From Myxocyprinus asiaticus (lineage: Eukaryota; Chordata; Actinopteri; Cypriniformes; Catostomidae), in assembly GCF_019703515.2 (NCBI RefSeq), contig NC_059362.1, positions 27,301,826-27,365,825 of the forward strand: a stretch of 64,000 nt of DNA, written 5' to 3'. Position 1 is the first letter of the stretch, and each line of letters starts with the position of its first letter. Positions 32,866 through 45,062 of this stretch are shown piece by piece. The notes under the pieces are model-generated. The model made no database searches, was not told the origin of the DNA, and saw only the letters and a list, made by a program, of their open reading frames with translations. Both the position numbers and the translations under genes were made by a program.

Positions 32866-34020
32866 CAGGGGCCGGCAACATTTTTGACATGAAGTGCCAT
32901 TTTTTTATTTCCCTGGTCAATGGCTTATGCCGATTTTTCTTCTATTTTGCATTTTTCTGATTTAATCATTTATTTTTCATTGCAAATTATATTATCAGCA
33001 TAACAGATTAGTGAAACATGTTTGCAAAACCCGATGATTATGATATAATCATGATCCTTCATGTGAATTTTCACAGAGCATCATGAAAAAGTGCTTTATT
33101 GAAAGAAAACCTGTCCTTTTGTACAAAATGAGTCACAAATTTGCTTATTTGATTACTGAATACGAAATTGTGTGGAATCTTAAATATATCTTATATTATG
33201 TCTGCATTTTACTAAATCACACAGAGGGGTAATCACTAGCATGCAAGCAACAGCGAGAGAGGAGCAGGCTATTTTATTTATAAGAAGTTTTTCAAAACCT
33301 ACATTCCAGTCTACATCTTGATGTAATTCTTCCTCATGATCACAGTGTGTTTTCAACAGCTGAATGGGAGGCTAAACACTATTAAAGTGAGACGAGACTT
33401 GCACTGCGCGTGCAAGCCATTAACGCATCACAAGCCGATCAAATATTTAGCCCTTTTCGGTGAATCGCAGCTGCAAAATCCTAAAACTTTATTTCCAGGT
33501 TTAATTTATATTTTTAATAGACTTTGAACCCCACGATGTGGGTTTATGTTTCCTCTTTTAATCCTTTAATGTAATTTTGAGTGTGACTATGGCTTAAGGA
33601 GGGTGTACCCGTATGCTGGGTTTTAAATTTCAAGGATTAATAGTGGTGTTTTTCTTATTACATCACACGTTGTTCTGAAAGCAAAAAGAAACAAATGAAA
33701 CACAGTCTGACCGGAGCAAAGCGGGTGCGTGATTAACCGAAACTGAAGCGCTGCCGGCTTGTGATGCGTGAATGGCTTGCACGCACTGCACAAGCCTGTT
33801 GGGTATACTGCTGTCTCCTCACATTTTAACTTTTTGTTTAGCCACCCATTCAGCTCATGAAAACACGCTGTGTGATCATGAGGAAGGATTACAGAAAGAT
33901 GTAGATTGGAATGCAGGTGCGGAATTTATATAAATAAAATAGTGTACTCTCTCGCCGTTGCTGGTGTGCCACTGATTACCCCTTAATGCTGGCACGCGTT
34001 CCATAGGTTGCCAAACCCTG
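32866..34020. mobile_element. Non-autonomous hAT-like fold-back element
   Basis: The ends CAGGGGCCGGCAACA and its imperfect complement (TTGCCAAACCCTG) are flanked by octamers ACCTAAAG (32858-32865) and CCCTAAAG (34021-34028), which match at 7 of 8. Inside, 33220-33480 and 33750-34000 are long inverted copies of each other, sharing for example 'catgatcacag'/'ctgtgtgatcatg' and 'gcaagccatt'/'aatggcttgc'. No transposase was detected. Length is 1,155 bp. Confidence 0.8.
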
Positions 34021-34028
34021 CCCTAAAG

Positions 34029-35532
34029 CGACCGCTATGATGAAAATGTACACAACTTTACAGCTCAAATAATACAGAAGAATTAATCTTAGTGATTTTG
34101 TAAAATATAAGCTTAACATTTCTGCCTTTAAACCCTCCAAAAATTGGCCCCATTTACTTCTATTGTAAGTGCCTCACTGAAACCTCAATTTTGTGTAGCA
34201 GAAACTGTAGTCTGCTGAGTAACTTCCCCATCTCTTCAGCCCACAATGCATCTAAATACCCTTAGACAATGGACAAAAAGATGAGGCATGCCACATTTGG
34301 ACTCAATTGAGTATTATTAGCTAACTGTGCAGAGAATTCCAGGCCGAGAACAGTTTATAATAGTGCCCGATGGTGGAAAAGCGGCTTATGAGTACTCTAT
34401 ATTGTATGATCATCAAAAATAATACAGCTAGCAGTGCCTCCACTGTCATCCCCCTTCCACACTGATTATTTTAGATGATAGTGGGATGTATTTCAGGTAA
34501 AACATACATTTCAGTGACCAGAGCTAGAAAAGTGTCCAACTCAGCAGGATTTTATGGTCCCATTAATTGTGAGTGATGGCACTCTTTGAGTGGCTATATA
34601 CAAGAGGAGAACTGCTGAGATGAATGGAAGCAGTCATGCCTGTCATTGGTGACGAGATTTCTGATGATATTAGCTGTGCTATTAGAGCATAAACAGAAGA
34701 CTGTGATTCTCCAGTCCCTTTATTTCTGGTAAATTTGTAAAGCCAGTTACTGAATCTTTTCAAATTGACTGTTTAGCCTTTAACTGATTAATGATATCAA
34801 GAGATTTAACATTGAGATTTGAGCCACCTGTTTCCTCTGCTTCTGTTTATATTTAATGACGTTATTGAGAGTGTGATTATAAGCTGTCTTGTTTAGTTGG
34901 TCTTACCATGCTTGTATACAAAACCACTTGGGGGACATTGTTCAATGGAACAATGTGCATAAAGGAGGAAAAGATTAAAAATGAAAAGGAAGTTAAAGCC
35001 ACCTAACTTTCACTACTTAATGAAAGTGTGATTCTGTTGGCTTGGTAATGCATGTTCACAAATGGCCAGAGGCTGTACGTTCCTGCATGTTGACTGAGCA
35101 TATAAAGACTTGGACCTGTCCATAACCAAGGTTACTTTTAAAAAATATTCCTCTACAGATACAGAATGCATGCTGTAATATGTAATTTTTAACGGATTCT
35201 GTTAGATTACTCAAGGTCAGTAACGTAATCAAAATACTTTGGATTACTGCTTCAGCATTGGCACATTTTTTCACTTGTTTTGACTATAAACCAGTAAATA
35301 AAATAAGAAAATTAACTTATATACAAAATAAAAATAAAAATTCTCTTAAAAAAAAAAAAAAAAAAAGCCTAAAAATCTTATGCAGTTTTTCTACTTAAGT
35401 AAATGTATCTTGTTTTAGGATTTTTATATATCTTTATAGAAAAACAATATTTAAATTATCATTAAGAATAAGAATTTTGCAGTACATCTTTGCTATTATA
35501 GCAAAGGTCTTACTAGAGAGAAAACAAATTAT
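34029..35532. other. Nothing recognised, probable kif26a intron
   Basis: 1.5 kb of AT-rich sequence. No exon with both splice sites and no repeat ends were detected. A poly-A tract lies at 35346-35366. Confidence 0.45.
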
Positions 35533-35540
35533 GCTCCAAC

Positions 35541-35753
35541 TAGGGGTGTACAGCGGAGCCATTATCTGTATTTGTATCTTTTATATGACAAAATTATCTG
35601 TATCTGTCTCTGTATTCGGATAGAACAAGGTGTGGGCGGGCTTAAACCAGAAGTGCTTCAAAACTAAATGAAACGCCCATTTTTAAGTATTACTCTTACA
35701 TTAATAGTTTCTATTAATAAAATATGCCTTGTATATGCCTTTTAATAATAGCC

Positions 35754-35792
<39 letters not shown>

Positions 35793-36472
35793 TAATAATG
35801 TTAAATTTATATAGCGCCTTACCAGACTTCAAGAAAACTTCACATTTTCTAATTTAGCACAGTTTAAAGAAGAAAAAAAGATGGAGTATGTTTCAGTTTC
35901 TTCGTTTTACATAAGGATTCCTAATAGATGAATACTCTATGGAGCATTGAAACCTTTATGGAGCATTTTAACTTTATTTTTTCAGAATAAAGTCTTAACC
36001 AGTTAATTACCTTGATGTGGATATAAATGTGGTCAACTTTAAGAAACAGAAAGAGGAGCTCCAACATAAAATTATCACTTCAGGTCAGGAATTTAACATC
36101 GAGCTCAGGTTTAGGCTATAAATAAAAACATGAGAATCACAGATGAATCGTGATACATTAACAGACATTTCAAGTAGTGGAAAGTGTATGTATCTTAGTT
36201 AATGTTACACTTGACAAGCTCCAGATGCACACAATTAAGAGAGACCCCAAACTGAGTTATCATCCGTGCATTTTCATTCATAAGGTTTACACTTTAGAAA
36301 TATTGGCTGCACAGATTCATAAATTCATTGTAATTTTGGATGTTTATTTAAAATGTCGCTTTATCCTTGTGCTTTTTGGATAATCAATCATACAAATATT
36401 TTTTATATTATTTGGATGAATCCATTATTCGTGCCTTTCCGAATAAGGTATTCGGCTTTGGGCACATCCCTA
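35541..36472. mobile_element. Non-autonomous hAT-like element
   Basis: The ends TAGGGGTGTAC and (complement of the right end) TAGGGATGTGCCC are flanked by GCTCCAAC (35533-35540) and GCTCCAAT (36473-36480), 7 of 8 identical. Subterminal ATCTGTAT/ATTCGGA-type repeats are present at both ends. It contains an (AAT)n run at 35753-35800. No transposase. Length is 932 bp. Confidence 0.85.
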
Positions 36473-37073
36473 GCTCCAATGTACATGTTCGTCATAGAGT
36501 TCATTATAAAATATAATCACACCTGGTAACAGATGCATGTAAAGGCAAGAAATAGAATTTTAGCTTAGCAGAAAGCTAAATGTTCACGAGACAGTTTACA
36601 CAAGTTTAACTATTTTTCTGCTCCAAACTTCAAAAGTGCTCAGAGTGTACACAACGACATCCTTTTCTGACCGTTTGTAGATTCTGTTCATAGAATGAGG
36701 CAAAAATATTATTTGTAGCTTTCTATATGATGCTACATTGGTTAAAATTTCTTGTAAAAATACCATAACCACATAAAAAGCATTCAGAATCAGAATGAGC
36801 TTTATTGCCAAGTATGCATACACACACAAGGAATTTTTCATGGTGACAGAAGCTTCCAGTGCAAAGAGAATACAAAAAATATACATAACATATACATACA
36901 AACATTTAAATATACATTTATACGTAAACAGTGAAATACGAATAAAAATATGATACAAAAGATAAATATATAGAGGAAACTACAGTAGGGCAATAATAAT
37001 GTTGTTCAAAATATGTTATATACAGAAATACAGTAATGTGCAAGGTGATTTAATATATTGTGCAGAAGAGGAA

Positions 37074-39327
37074 AACGAGAGGCGGTGGAACATGCTTTTA
37101 CATCAATGAATGTTGGTGTACAGATGTAACAATGTTAAAGAAGATGTGCTGTCCTAATTTGGAAGCGCTCTTTATTAACTGTAAGCCTTTCTACTTGCCG
37201 CAGGAGTTTTCCTCGTTTATTTTGGTGAGTGTGTATATCGCACCAAACGCGTGTTTGAACACAGCGCTGCAACAGCTGGCTGATCAAATCACAGACACGG
37301 AACAACAATTCCCGGACTCAATTATTATTATTCTTGGGGATTTTAACAAAGCAAACCTCACACGTGAACTGCCCAAATACAAACAGCACATTACATGCCC
37401 AACCAGAGACAGAAATATACTGGACAATAAAGGATGCATATCGCTCTGTCCCTAGAGCAGCTTTGGGACTATCTGATCACTGTCTGGTTCATCTTCTTCC
37501 AACCTACAGACAGAAATTAAAATCTGCTAAGCCTGTATTAAGGACTGCAAAGAGATGGACCAACGAAGCAGAGCTGGAACTACAAGCCTGCTTTGACTGC
37601 ACTGATTGGAGTGTTTTTGAGGCTGCAGACACCAATCTGGACGAGCTCACAGATACTGTTACATCATATATCAGTTTTTGTGAGGATATGTGCATTCTTA
37701 CTAGGACTTATTTAACATTTAACAACGACAAACCATGGTTTACAGCGGAACTCAGGCAGCTTCGTCAGGCCAAAGAGGATGCTTACAGAGTTGGGGATAA
37801 AGTCTTGTACAATCAGGCCAGGAGCACACTGAATAAGGGAATCAGAGTGGCTAAAAGAAGATACACTGAGAAGCTGAAAAACAAGTTTTCAGCTAACAAT
37901 CCTGCATCAGTGTGGAGTGGCATGAAACAACTTACGAATTACAGGACTCCTGCCCCCAACCCTGTAGTGGACCAACAACTGGCTGATGACCTGAATGTGT
38001 ACTACTGTAGATTTGAAAGGCCCAATCTTATACCCCACACCCACTCTGACCTTCACTTCACACAAACACCAACATCTCCTGCAACCCCCCTCCTCCCCCC
38101 TCCTGCTACTCAACCTGCACTTAAGATCTGTGAAGATGATGTGAGCCGCGTCTTTCGACAACAAAGGATAAGGAAAGCACAGGGCCCAGATGGCGTTTCA
38201 CCTGCATGTCTTAGATCCTGTGCTAACCAGCTGGCCCCCATCTTCACACAGATCTTCAATAGATCACTGGAGCAGTGTGAAGTCCCATGCTGCATCAAGC
38301 GTTCCACTATCATCCCCATCCCAATGAAACCAAAAATCACAGGACTTAATGACTACAGACCTGTCGCCCTGACATCTGTGGTCATAAAATCATTTGAGAG
38401 ACTGGTGTTGGCCCACCTGAAGAACATCACTGGACCCTTTCTAGATCCCCTTCAATTTGCTTATCGAGCAAACAGGTCTGTGGATGATTCAGTCATCATA
38501 TCCTGTAACATCTGGACAGACCAGGGACATATGCAAGAATCCTTTTTGTGGACTTCAGTTCGGCTTTCAACACCACCATCACAGCTATACTCCAGAATAA
38601 ATTACACCAACTCTCTGTTCCCATGTCTATCTGTCAGTGGATTACCAGCTTTCTGACGGACAGGCAGCAGCTTGTGAGACAGGGGAAACTCGCTTCCAGC
38701 ACCTGTACAATCAGCACTGGTGCCCCCCAGGGATGTGTGCTCTCCCCACTACCCTTCTCCCTCTACACCAATGACTGCATCGCCAAGCACCCCTCTGTCA
38801 AGCTCCTGAAGTTTGCAGATGGCACCACTGTCATCGGCCTCATCCGAGATGACGATGAGTCTGCATACAGAATGGAGGTTAAACAGCTGGCTGTCTGGTG
38901 CAGTCAAAACAACCTTGAGCTGAACACGCTCAAAATGGTGGAGATGATTGTGGACTTTAGGAGGAACACCCCAACACTGACCCCCCTCACCATTCTAAAC
39001 AGCACTGTGGCAGCAGTGGAGTCATTCAGGTTCTTGGGCACTACCATCTCACAGGACCTGAAGTGGGAGACCCACATTGACTCCATTGTGAAAAAGGCCC
39101 AGCAGAGGTTGTACTTCCTTCGCCAGCTGAGGAAATTAAACCTGCCCCAGGCGCTGCTGATACAATTCTACTCAGCAGTCATTGAGTCTGTCCTCTGCAC
39201 TTCAATAACTGGTTTGGTTCAGCTACGAAATCAGACATCAGAAGACTACAAAGGACAGTTCGGACTGCTGAGAGGATTATTGGTAGCCCCCTGCCCCCCC
39301 TTCAAGAACTATACACTTCCAGAGTGA
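37074..39327 (+). pseudogene. L2-like endonuclease/reverse transcriptase, nested copy
   Basis: The endonuclease part (to 37455) keeps 'CFYINECWC', 'SVYIAPNA' and 'IILGDFNKANL'. A frame change near 37430 leads to the 440-residue frame 37334-38656, with the linker ('KPWFTAELRQLRQAKEDAY') and RT fingers ('GPDGVSPACLRS', 'LNDYRPVALTSV', 'QFAYRANRSVDD'). A second shift near 38500-38550 leads to 38548-39327 with 'VDFSSAFNT' (motif A), 'GAPQGCVLSPLPFSLYTND' (motif B) and 'FADGTTV', where the second catalytic aspartate is replaced by glycine. The family nicks DNA and copies its RNA at the nick; this copy cannot. Confidence 0.9.
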
Positions 39328-39866
39328 GGAAGAAGGCTGGAAAAATCACACTGGACCCCACTCACCCTGCCCGCTACCTTTTTGAACTGTTGCCTTCTGG
39401 CCGACACTTCAGAGCTCTGAGCACCAGAACCGTCAGGCACAGGAACAGTTTTTTCCCTCAAGCTATCCATCTCATGAACAGTTAAATTGCCCCATTGAGC
39501 AATAACTATGTGCAATACACAGTTTAGTCTTTCTTATATTTATCCAGCACATCCAACCTCTTCTGCCATTTCATTCCTCTGAAAAAAAAGACATTTGCAC
39601 TGTACATAACAGATTTGTATTTACAGTGTACATAACAGATTGTATTAGATTTGCACTACCCATGTGTATGTGTGTATGTATGTATGTGTGTGTCTGTATG
39701 TATATGTATAATTATTTTTTATTTTTTATTATTATCTATGTCTTGCTGCTGTTTTTGTATTGTTTTTGTATTGTTGTACACTGGAAGCTCCTGTCACCAA
39801 GACAAATTCCTTGTATGTGTAAGCATACTTGGCAATAAAGCTCATTCTGATTCTGATTCTGATTCT
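37074..39866 (+). mobile_element. Nested L2-like LINE, 5'-truncated
   Basis: The 2.8-kb plus-strand copy starts abruptly inside the endonuclease domain and ends with (ATTCTG)n after an AATAAA signal at about 39836. Duplicated GAAGAGGAA at 37065-37073 and 39867-39875 marks the target site. The insertion lies in the 3' UTR of a same-family LINE in opposite orientation. This makes the region look like a 2.7-kb palindrome with arms meeting near 39.87 kb. Confidence 0.92.
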
Positions 39867-40093
39867 GAAGAGGAAGGATATGTCAAATAAATATAAATGG
39901 AATATAAATAAGAATGAATAGTTGAATATGCACATGATTGTATTGCCACAATGGAGAGTATTGGGGGCAGTTTTAACTGTTCAAAAGGTGAATGGCCTGA
40001 GGGAAGAAACTGTTTTTGTACCTGACTGTTCTGGTGCTCAGTGCTCTGAAGCACCAGCCAGAGGGCAACAATTCAAAAAGGTAGTGTGCTGGG

Positions 40094-41817
40094 TTAATGG
40101 GGTGTAAAGTGATTTTTCCAGCCCTTTTCCTCACTCTGGAGGTGTACAGTTCTTGGGGGGGTGGGAAGGTGAGAACCAATAATCCGTTCAGCAGTCTGGA
40201 CTTTCCTTTGAAGTCTTCTGATGTCTGACTTGATAGCTGAACCAAACCAGTCAGTTATGAGGAGGACAAACTCAATGATTGCTGAGTAGAACTGGATCAG
40301 CAGCACCTGTGGCAGGTTGAACTTCCTCAGCTGGCGAAGGAAGTACAGCCTCTGCTGGGCCTTTTTCACAATGAAGTCAATGTGGGTCTCCCACTTCAGG
40401 TCCTGTGAGATGGTAGTGCCTAGGAATTTGAATGACTCCACTGCTGCCACAGTGCTGTTTGATGAGAATGATGAGCGGGGTCGATGCTGGGGTGTCCACT
40501 ATCATCTCCACTGTTTTGAGCGTGTTCAGCTCCACGTTGTTTTAACTGCACCAGTGAGCCAGCCATTCAACCTCCCTTCTGTAAGTAGACTCATTGTCAT
40601 CTTGGATGAGGCTGATGACTGTAGTGTCGTCTGCAAACTTCAGGAGCTCGACAGAGGAGTCCTTGGCAGTGCAGTCGTTTGTGTACAGGCAGAAGAGTAG
40701 TGGGGAGAGCACACATCCCTGGGTGGCACCGGTGCTGATTGTACATGTGCTGGAAGTGAATTTCCCCAGTCTCACTAACTGCTGCCTATCTGTCAGAAAG
40801 CTGGTGATCCACTGACAGATAGAGGTGGGAACCGAGAGCTGAGTTAATTTATTCCATAAGAGAGCAGGGATGATGGTGTTGAAAGCCGAACTGAAGTCCA
40901 CAAATAGGATCCTCGCATGAGTCCCTGGTCTGTCTAGATGTTGCAGTATGTAATGCTGTTAGCTCAGTAGGCAAACTGCAGGGGATCCAGAAAGGGTCCA
41001 GTTATGTCCTTCAAGTGGACCAACACCAGTCTCTCAAATGACTTCATGACCACAGACGTCAGGGCAACAGGTCTGTAGTCATTAAGTCCTGCAAACTTGG
41101 GTTTCTTTGGGACAGGGATGATGGTGGAGCGTTTGAAGCAGCTGGGAACTTCACAGGACTCCAGTGATGTGTTGAAGATCTGTGTGAAGATGAGGGCCAG
41201 CTGGTCAGCACAGGCTTTTAGACAAGTGGGTGAAACATCATCTGGGCCCTGTGCTTTCCTTGTCTTCTGTTTCCGGAATACCCGGCACACATCCTCTTCA
41301 CAGATCTTAAGTGCACGTTGAGTAGCATTAGGGGGAGGACGGGGGTTGCAGGAGGTGTTGGTGTTTGTGTGAAGTGAAGGTCAAAGCAGGTGTGGTGTGT
41401 GAGACTGGGCTTTTCAAATCTACAGTAAAACACATTCAGGTCGTCTGCAAGTTGTTGATTCCCTACAGTGTTGGGGGATGGTGTCTTGTAGTTGGTAATG
41501 TCTTTCAGGCTACTCCACACTGATGCAGGGTCATTAATTGAAAACTTGTGTTCCAGCTTTTCAGAGGAGCTTCTTTTAGCCACTCTGATCTCCTTTGTCA
41601 GTGTGTTTTTGGCCTGATTATACAAGATTTTGTCCCCACTTCTGTAAGCATCCTCATTGGCCTGACAAAGCTGCCTGAGTTTTGCTGTAAACCATTGTTT
41701 GTCATTGCTGTATGTTAAATAAGTCCTAGTAGATATGCACATGTCCTCACAGAAACTTATATGATGCCACAGTATCTGTAAGCTCATCCAGGTTGGTGGC
41801 TGCAGCTTCAAAAACAC
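40094..41817 (-). pseudogene. L2-like reverse transcriptase, host copy
   Basis: Fragments in order on the minus strand are: the linker and RT N-terminus (41817-41218, 'KQWFTAKLRQLCQANEDAY'); fingers (41290-40964, 'GLNDYRPVALTSVVMKSFER'); palm (40901-40542, 'MDFSSAFNTIIPALL', 'GATQGCVLSPLLFCLYTND' and an intact 'FADDTTV'); and thumb (40450-40094, 'FLGTTISQDLKWETHIDF'). Frameshifts and stops separate them. The active-site Asp pair survives here, unlike in the nested copy. Confidence 0.9.
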
Positions 41818-41866
41818 TCCAATCAGTGGTCAAACAGGCTTGTAGTTCCTGCTCTGCTTCATTAGT

Positions 41867-42841
41867 CTATCCCTTTACAGTCTTAATTACAGGTTTAGCT
41901 GATTTTAGTTTCTGCCAGTAGGTTGGAAGAAGATGAACCAGACAGTGATCAGAGAGTCCCAAAGCTGCTCTAGGGACAGAGCGATATGCATCCTTTAATG
42001 TAGTGTAACAGTGATCCAGTATATTTCTGTCTCTGGTAGGGCATGTAATGTGCTGTTTGTATTTGGGCAGTTCACATGTAAGGTTTGCTTTGTTAAAATC
42101 CCCAAGAATAATAATAAGTGAGTCCGGGTGTTGTTGCTCCGTGTCTCTGATGTGATCAGCCAGCTGTTGCAGCACTGCTTTCACGCACGCTTGTGGAGGA
42201 ATGTAAACACTCACCAGAATAAACAAGGAAAACTCCTGTGGTGAGTAGAAAGGCTTACAGTTGAGGAAGAGCTCTTCTAAATTAGGGCAGCACATCTTCT
42301 TCAATGCTGTTACACCAACTTGCACTGATGTCAAAGCATGTTCCACCGCCTCTTGTTTTCCCTGATAACTCCATGATGTGATCCGCTCTGAACAGCTGAA
42401 AGGCCAGCAGATGTAACGCGCTGTCCGGAATGGTTTCACTCAGCCAGGTTTCCATGTAGAACAGAGCAGCAGAGTTAGCAAAGTCCTTATTTGTATGGGT
42501 TATGTGAAGTAGTTCGTCTGTTTTGTTAGGAAGTGAGCGGAGATTCGCTAGATGCTTGCTTGGCAACATGGTTCGGAAGCCTCGTTGAGAGTTTGACCAG
42601 TGCGCCGGCTCACTTCCCTCTTGTGTGTCTTTTAGCTTGCTTGTACAGCACCGCAGCTCCTCCGATTAAAATGGCCAACAAAATGTCCAAATAAAAAATT
42701 ATCTGGTGTTTGCTGCCGAATATTTAACAGTTCATCTCTGGTGAAACTGATTGAAAAGACATTACTAAACACAGGACAAACAAACAAAAACAGCAAAAGA
42801 AATGGAGAGCTCCACACCGAGGCGGCCATCCATGGTGCCAT
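41867..42841 (-). pseudogene. L2-like N-terminus and endonuclease, host copy
   Basis: The frame 42841-42632 contains 'SISFTRDELLNIRQQTPDN', the N-terminal segment that precedes the endonuclease in L2-type ORFs. Frames 42569-42282 and 42439-41867 carry 'LSETIPDSALHL', 'SVYIPPQACVKAVLQQLAD' and 'IILGDFNKANLTC', the last with the catalytic Asp/Asn of the AP-type endonuclease. 'LGLSDHCLVHLLP' contains the SDH motif. At least two frameshifts. Confidence 0.85.
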
Positions 42842-44511
42842 TGATATGGCATGTAATCATGTATTTATTGGATTTATGTTTCATCTGTCAAAGCGTTTCT
42901 AACTGTTTTTTGTTAAGCTGTAGAAACACGATGTAGCTACTCTATTAAGCTCCCAAGGGAAAATTCCTCAATTAAGTCATTTCCACCTTTTCACTCACAA
43001 CAGTATGAACTTGTATGAATGTAACACATCATAAGAAAGTGTTTCACTGCTGCTTACACATCTCGGATCGCATCATTTATATGGATACATATTTTCCAAC
43101 TGAAAAGTCTAAACATTAAATTAAACAAATGACAATAAAATGCAAAGTAATCTCTTCAGTAATCAAAATACTTTTTGAATGTAACTGTATTCTGATTACC
43201 AGTGATTTAAACTGTAGTTGTATTGGAAAACAGTAACTAATATTTTGTATTTTAAATACGTAATCACATTACATGTATTCCGTTACTCCCCAACCCTCTC
43301 CATACCGTCCTGTTTTTTAGTCTTGTGTGTCAGACGGACCCTGCCACAGGGAAGTGTAGGTTTACCACAAGGCAGCATGGTTTTATACTCTATGGTCAAA
43401 TTAATTCTTCAGCCATCAAAGACTGTGTTTAACCTACACTGCAGCTAACAATGTTGGCTGTAAAGCTGAAACTGCTTTTCTTTATTAACAAAAAAGTTCA
43501 AGGTTTGTTATGGAGACAATCATAGATTTCACTGATTTGTTTTGGGATACTCCTGCTCTTCTAGCTGACTCACAAAATAATTGCTTTCCAGTCCCTCCCT
43601 CACCGGCTACTCTGGAACATAATTCCAGCAAATCTGATGTAAAGACAGGCTTACCTGGAAAACATAATGAGGATGTTTCTATATTTATTTACTATTGAAA
43701 AATGCAGACCTCCCTTGAAGATTTGTGTTGTTCAGTTATTTGGCACATTAAATGTGAACCTTATTCTGAATAGCAATTGAATGTGACTCTTCTTATAAGT
43801 GACGTGTACTGTGTAGGGCACATTTTGTGTTGTAATTGTCTATTTTAATAAAACAACACAATACTATGTCTGGTAATGTAGTTTGATGTAGTTATATGAA
43901 ATGATTCACCTCAAAGAAAAGAAGAAGGCTAGCAAAGCTTCTTTGCCTTCCCTAAAGCACAGAGAGGATAAATAGTTGCTTTCTTAGACTCCAATTACAA
44001 GTCTGGAGATAAGATGAAATGTGGTGCAAGAGTAAAGCTGTAAAATGTGTGTGTGGACATTTCTTCTTAGCTATCTTAGACAGAGTTAAATTATTTGTCA
44101 GCGCAGACAATCAGGTCTAGGTCCAGGCAGATTAAGCTGTAAGATATCCCTGCTGAAGTTTAACAAAAGCTAAATGAAAGAATTTCAGGCCTCTTTTAGC
44201 ACACAATGGGGCTGTCAATACAAGACACCATAAGTTTGTCTCATGGAGTTGTATTTCTGAGAAAGGGTTTAAATTAAAAAGTGTAGTGGCAGTCTAAATT
44301 CAATCTGACTCATCAATGGATAACAAATTGAATCGCATTATGGAGGGATTTACCTCAGTTTCAAATCATTATGATCACATCACAGTGGCTTACCACATGA
44401 ATTAAAGAATTTATCCTCTTGTAGCAGACCTGCAAAAAGAAGATTGCTAACAATAAAGAATTCTATTTTGGCAGTTTTAGCAAAGAGAGACTTGATACTC
44501 ATGTTAGAATA
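42842..44511. other. Nothing recognised
   Basis: 1.7 kb of AT-rich sequence. Short open frames (43218-43448 and 43510-43698) have no recognisable domain or paired splice sites. Confidence 0.45.
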
Positions 44512-44513
44512 TA

Positions 44514-45060
44514 CACTCACTGAGGACCTTAGGAACACTTGTACACCTACTTATTCATGTGATCATCTAATGAGCCAATCGTGTGGCAGCAGTGCAGTTT
44601 TTAAAATCATGCAGATATGGGTCAGGTGCTTCAGTTAATGTTCACATCAACCATCAGAATGGAGAATTTTTTTTTATCACGATTTTGACCGTGGCATGAA
44701 TGTTGATGCCACACGGGCTGGTTTGAGTATTTCTGTAACAGCTGATCTCCTGGGATTTTCAGGCACAACAGTCTCTAGAGTTTACTCATGCTGCCAAAAA
44801 CAAAAAACATCCAGTGAGCGGCAGTTCTGTGGACAGAACACCTTTTTGATGAGAGAGGTCAATGGAGAACGGCCAGGCTGGTTCGAGCTGACAGAAAGGA
44901 TACTGTAACTCCGACAACCACTCTACAATTGTAGTGAGCAGAATAGCATCTCAGAATGCACAACACGTCGAACCTTGAGGCAGATGGGATACAACAGCAG
45001 AAGACCACGTTGGGAACTTTATTAGGACCATAGTGTTCCTAATAAAGTTTTCAGTGAGTG
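44514..45060 (+). mobile_element. Tc1-like MITE, internally deleted
   Basis: The ends CACTCACTGAGGACCTT and CAGTGAGTG (complement) are bordered by TA at 44512-44513 and 45061-45062. The inner right end is 'ccatagtgttcctaataaag'. The interior encodes the N-terminal transposase region in broken frames ('AGLSISVTADLLGFSGTTVSRV', then 'TTRRTLRQMGY'-like sequence near 44960). The catalytic half is entirely missing. Confidence 0.85.
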
Positions 45061-45062
45061 TA

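Larger units (their letters stand above)
36783..42840 (-). mobile_element. L2-like LINE (host copy), split by nested LINE
   Basis: Segments 36783-37073 (3' UTR and tail) and 39876-42840 (3' UTR start, RT, endonuclease, N-terminus) form one minus-strand LINE of about 3.25 kb. The 3' tail is made of repeated ATTCTG (CAGAAT on the plus strand) preceded by 'gcaataaagctcattctg'. The two halves join at 37073/39876 to restore the 3' UTR sequence seen intact in the nested copy at 39540-39580. The 5' end, near 42840, carries the N-terminal coding part, so the copy is close to full length. Confidence 0.9.

Noticed and set aside
37074..42840. Apparent 2.7-kb palindrome as a possible inverted segmental duplication
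   Set aside because: The 9-bp target duplication, 5' truncation and tail repeats fit nested LINE insertion better.
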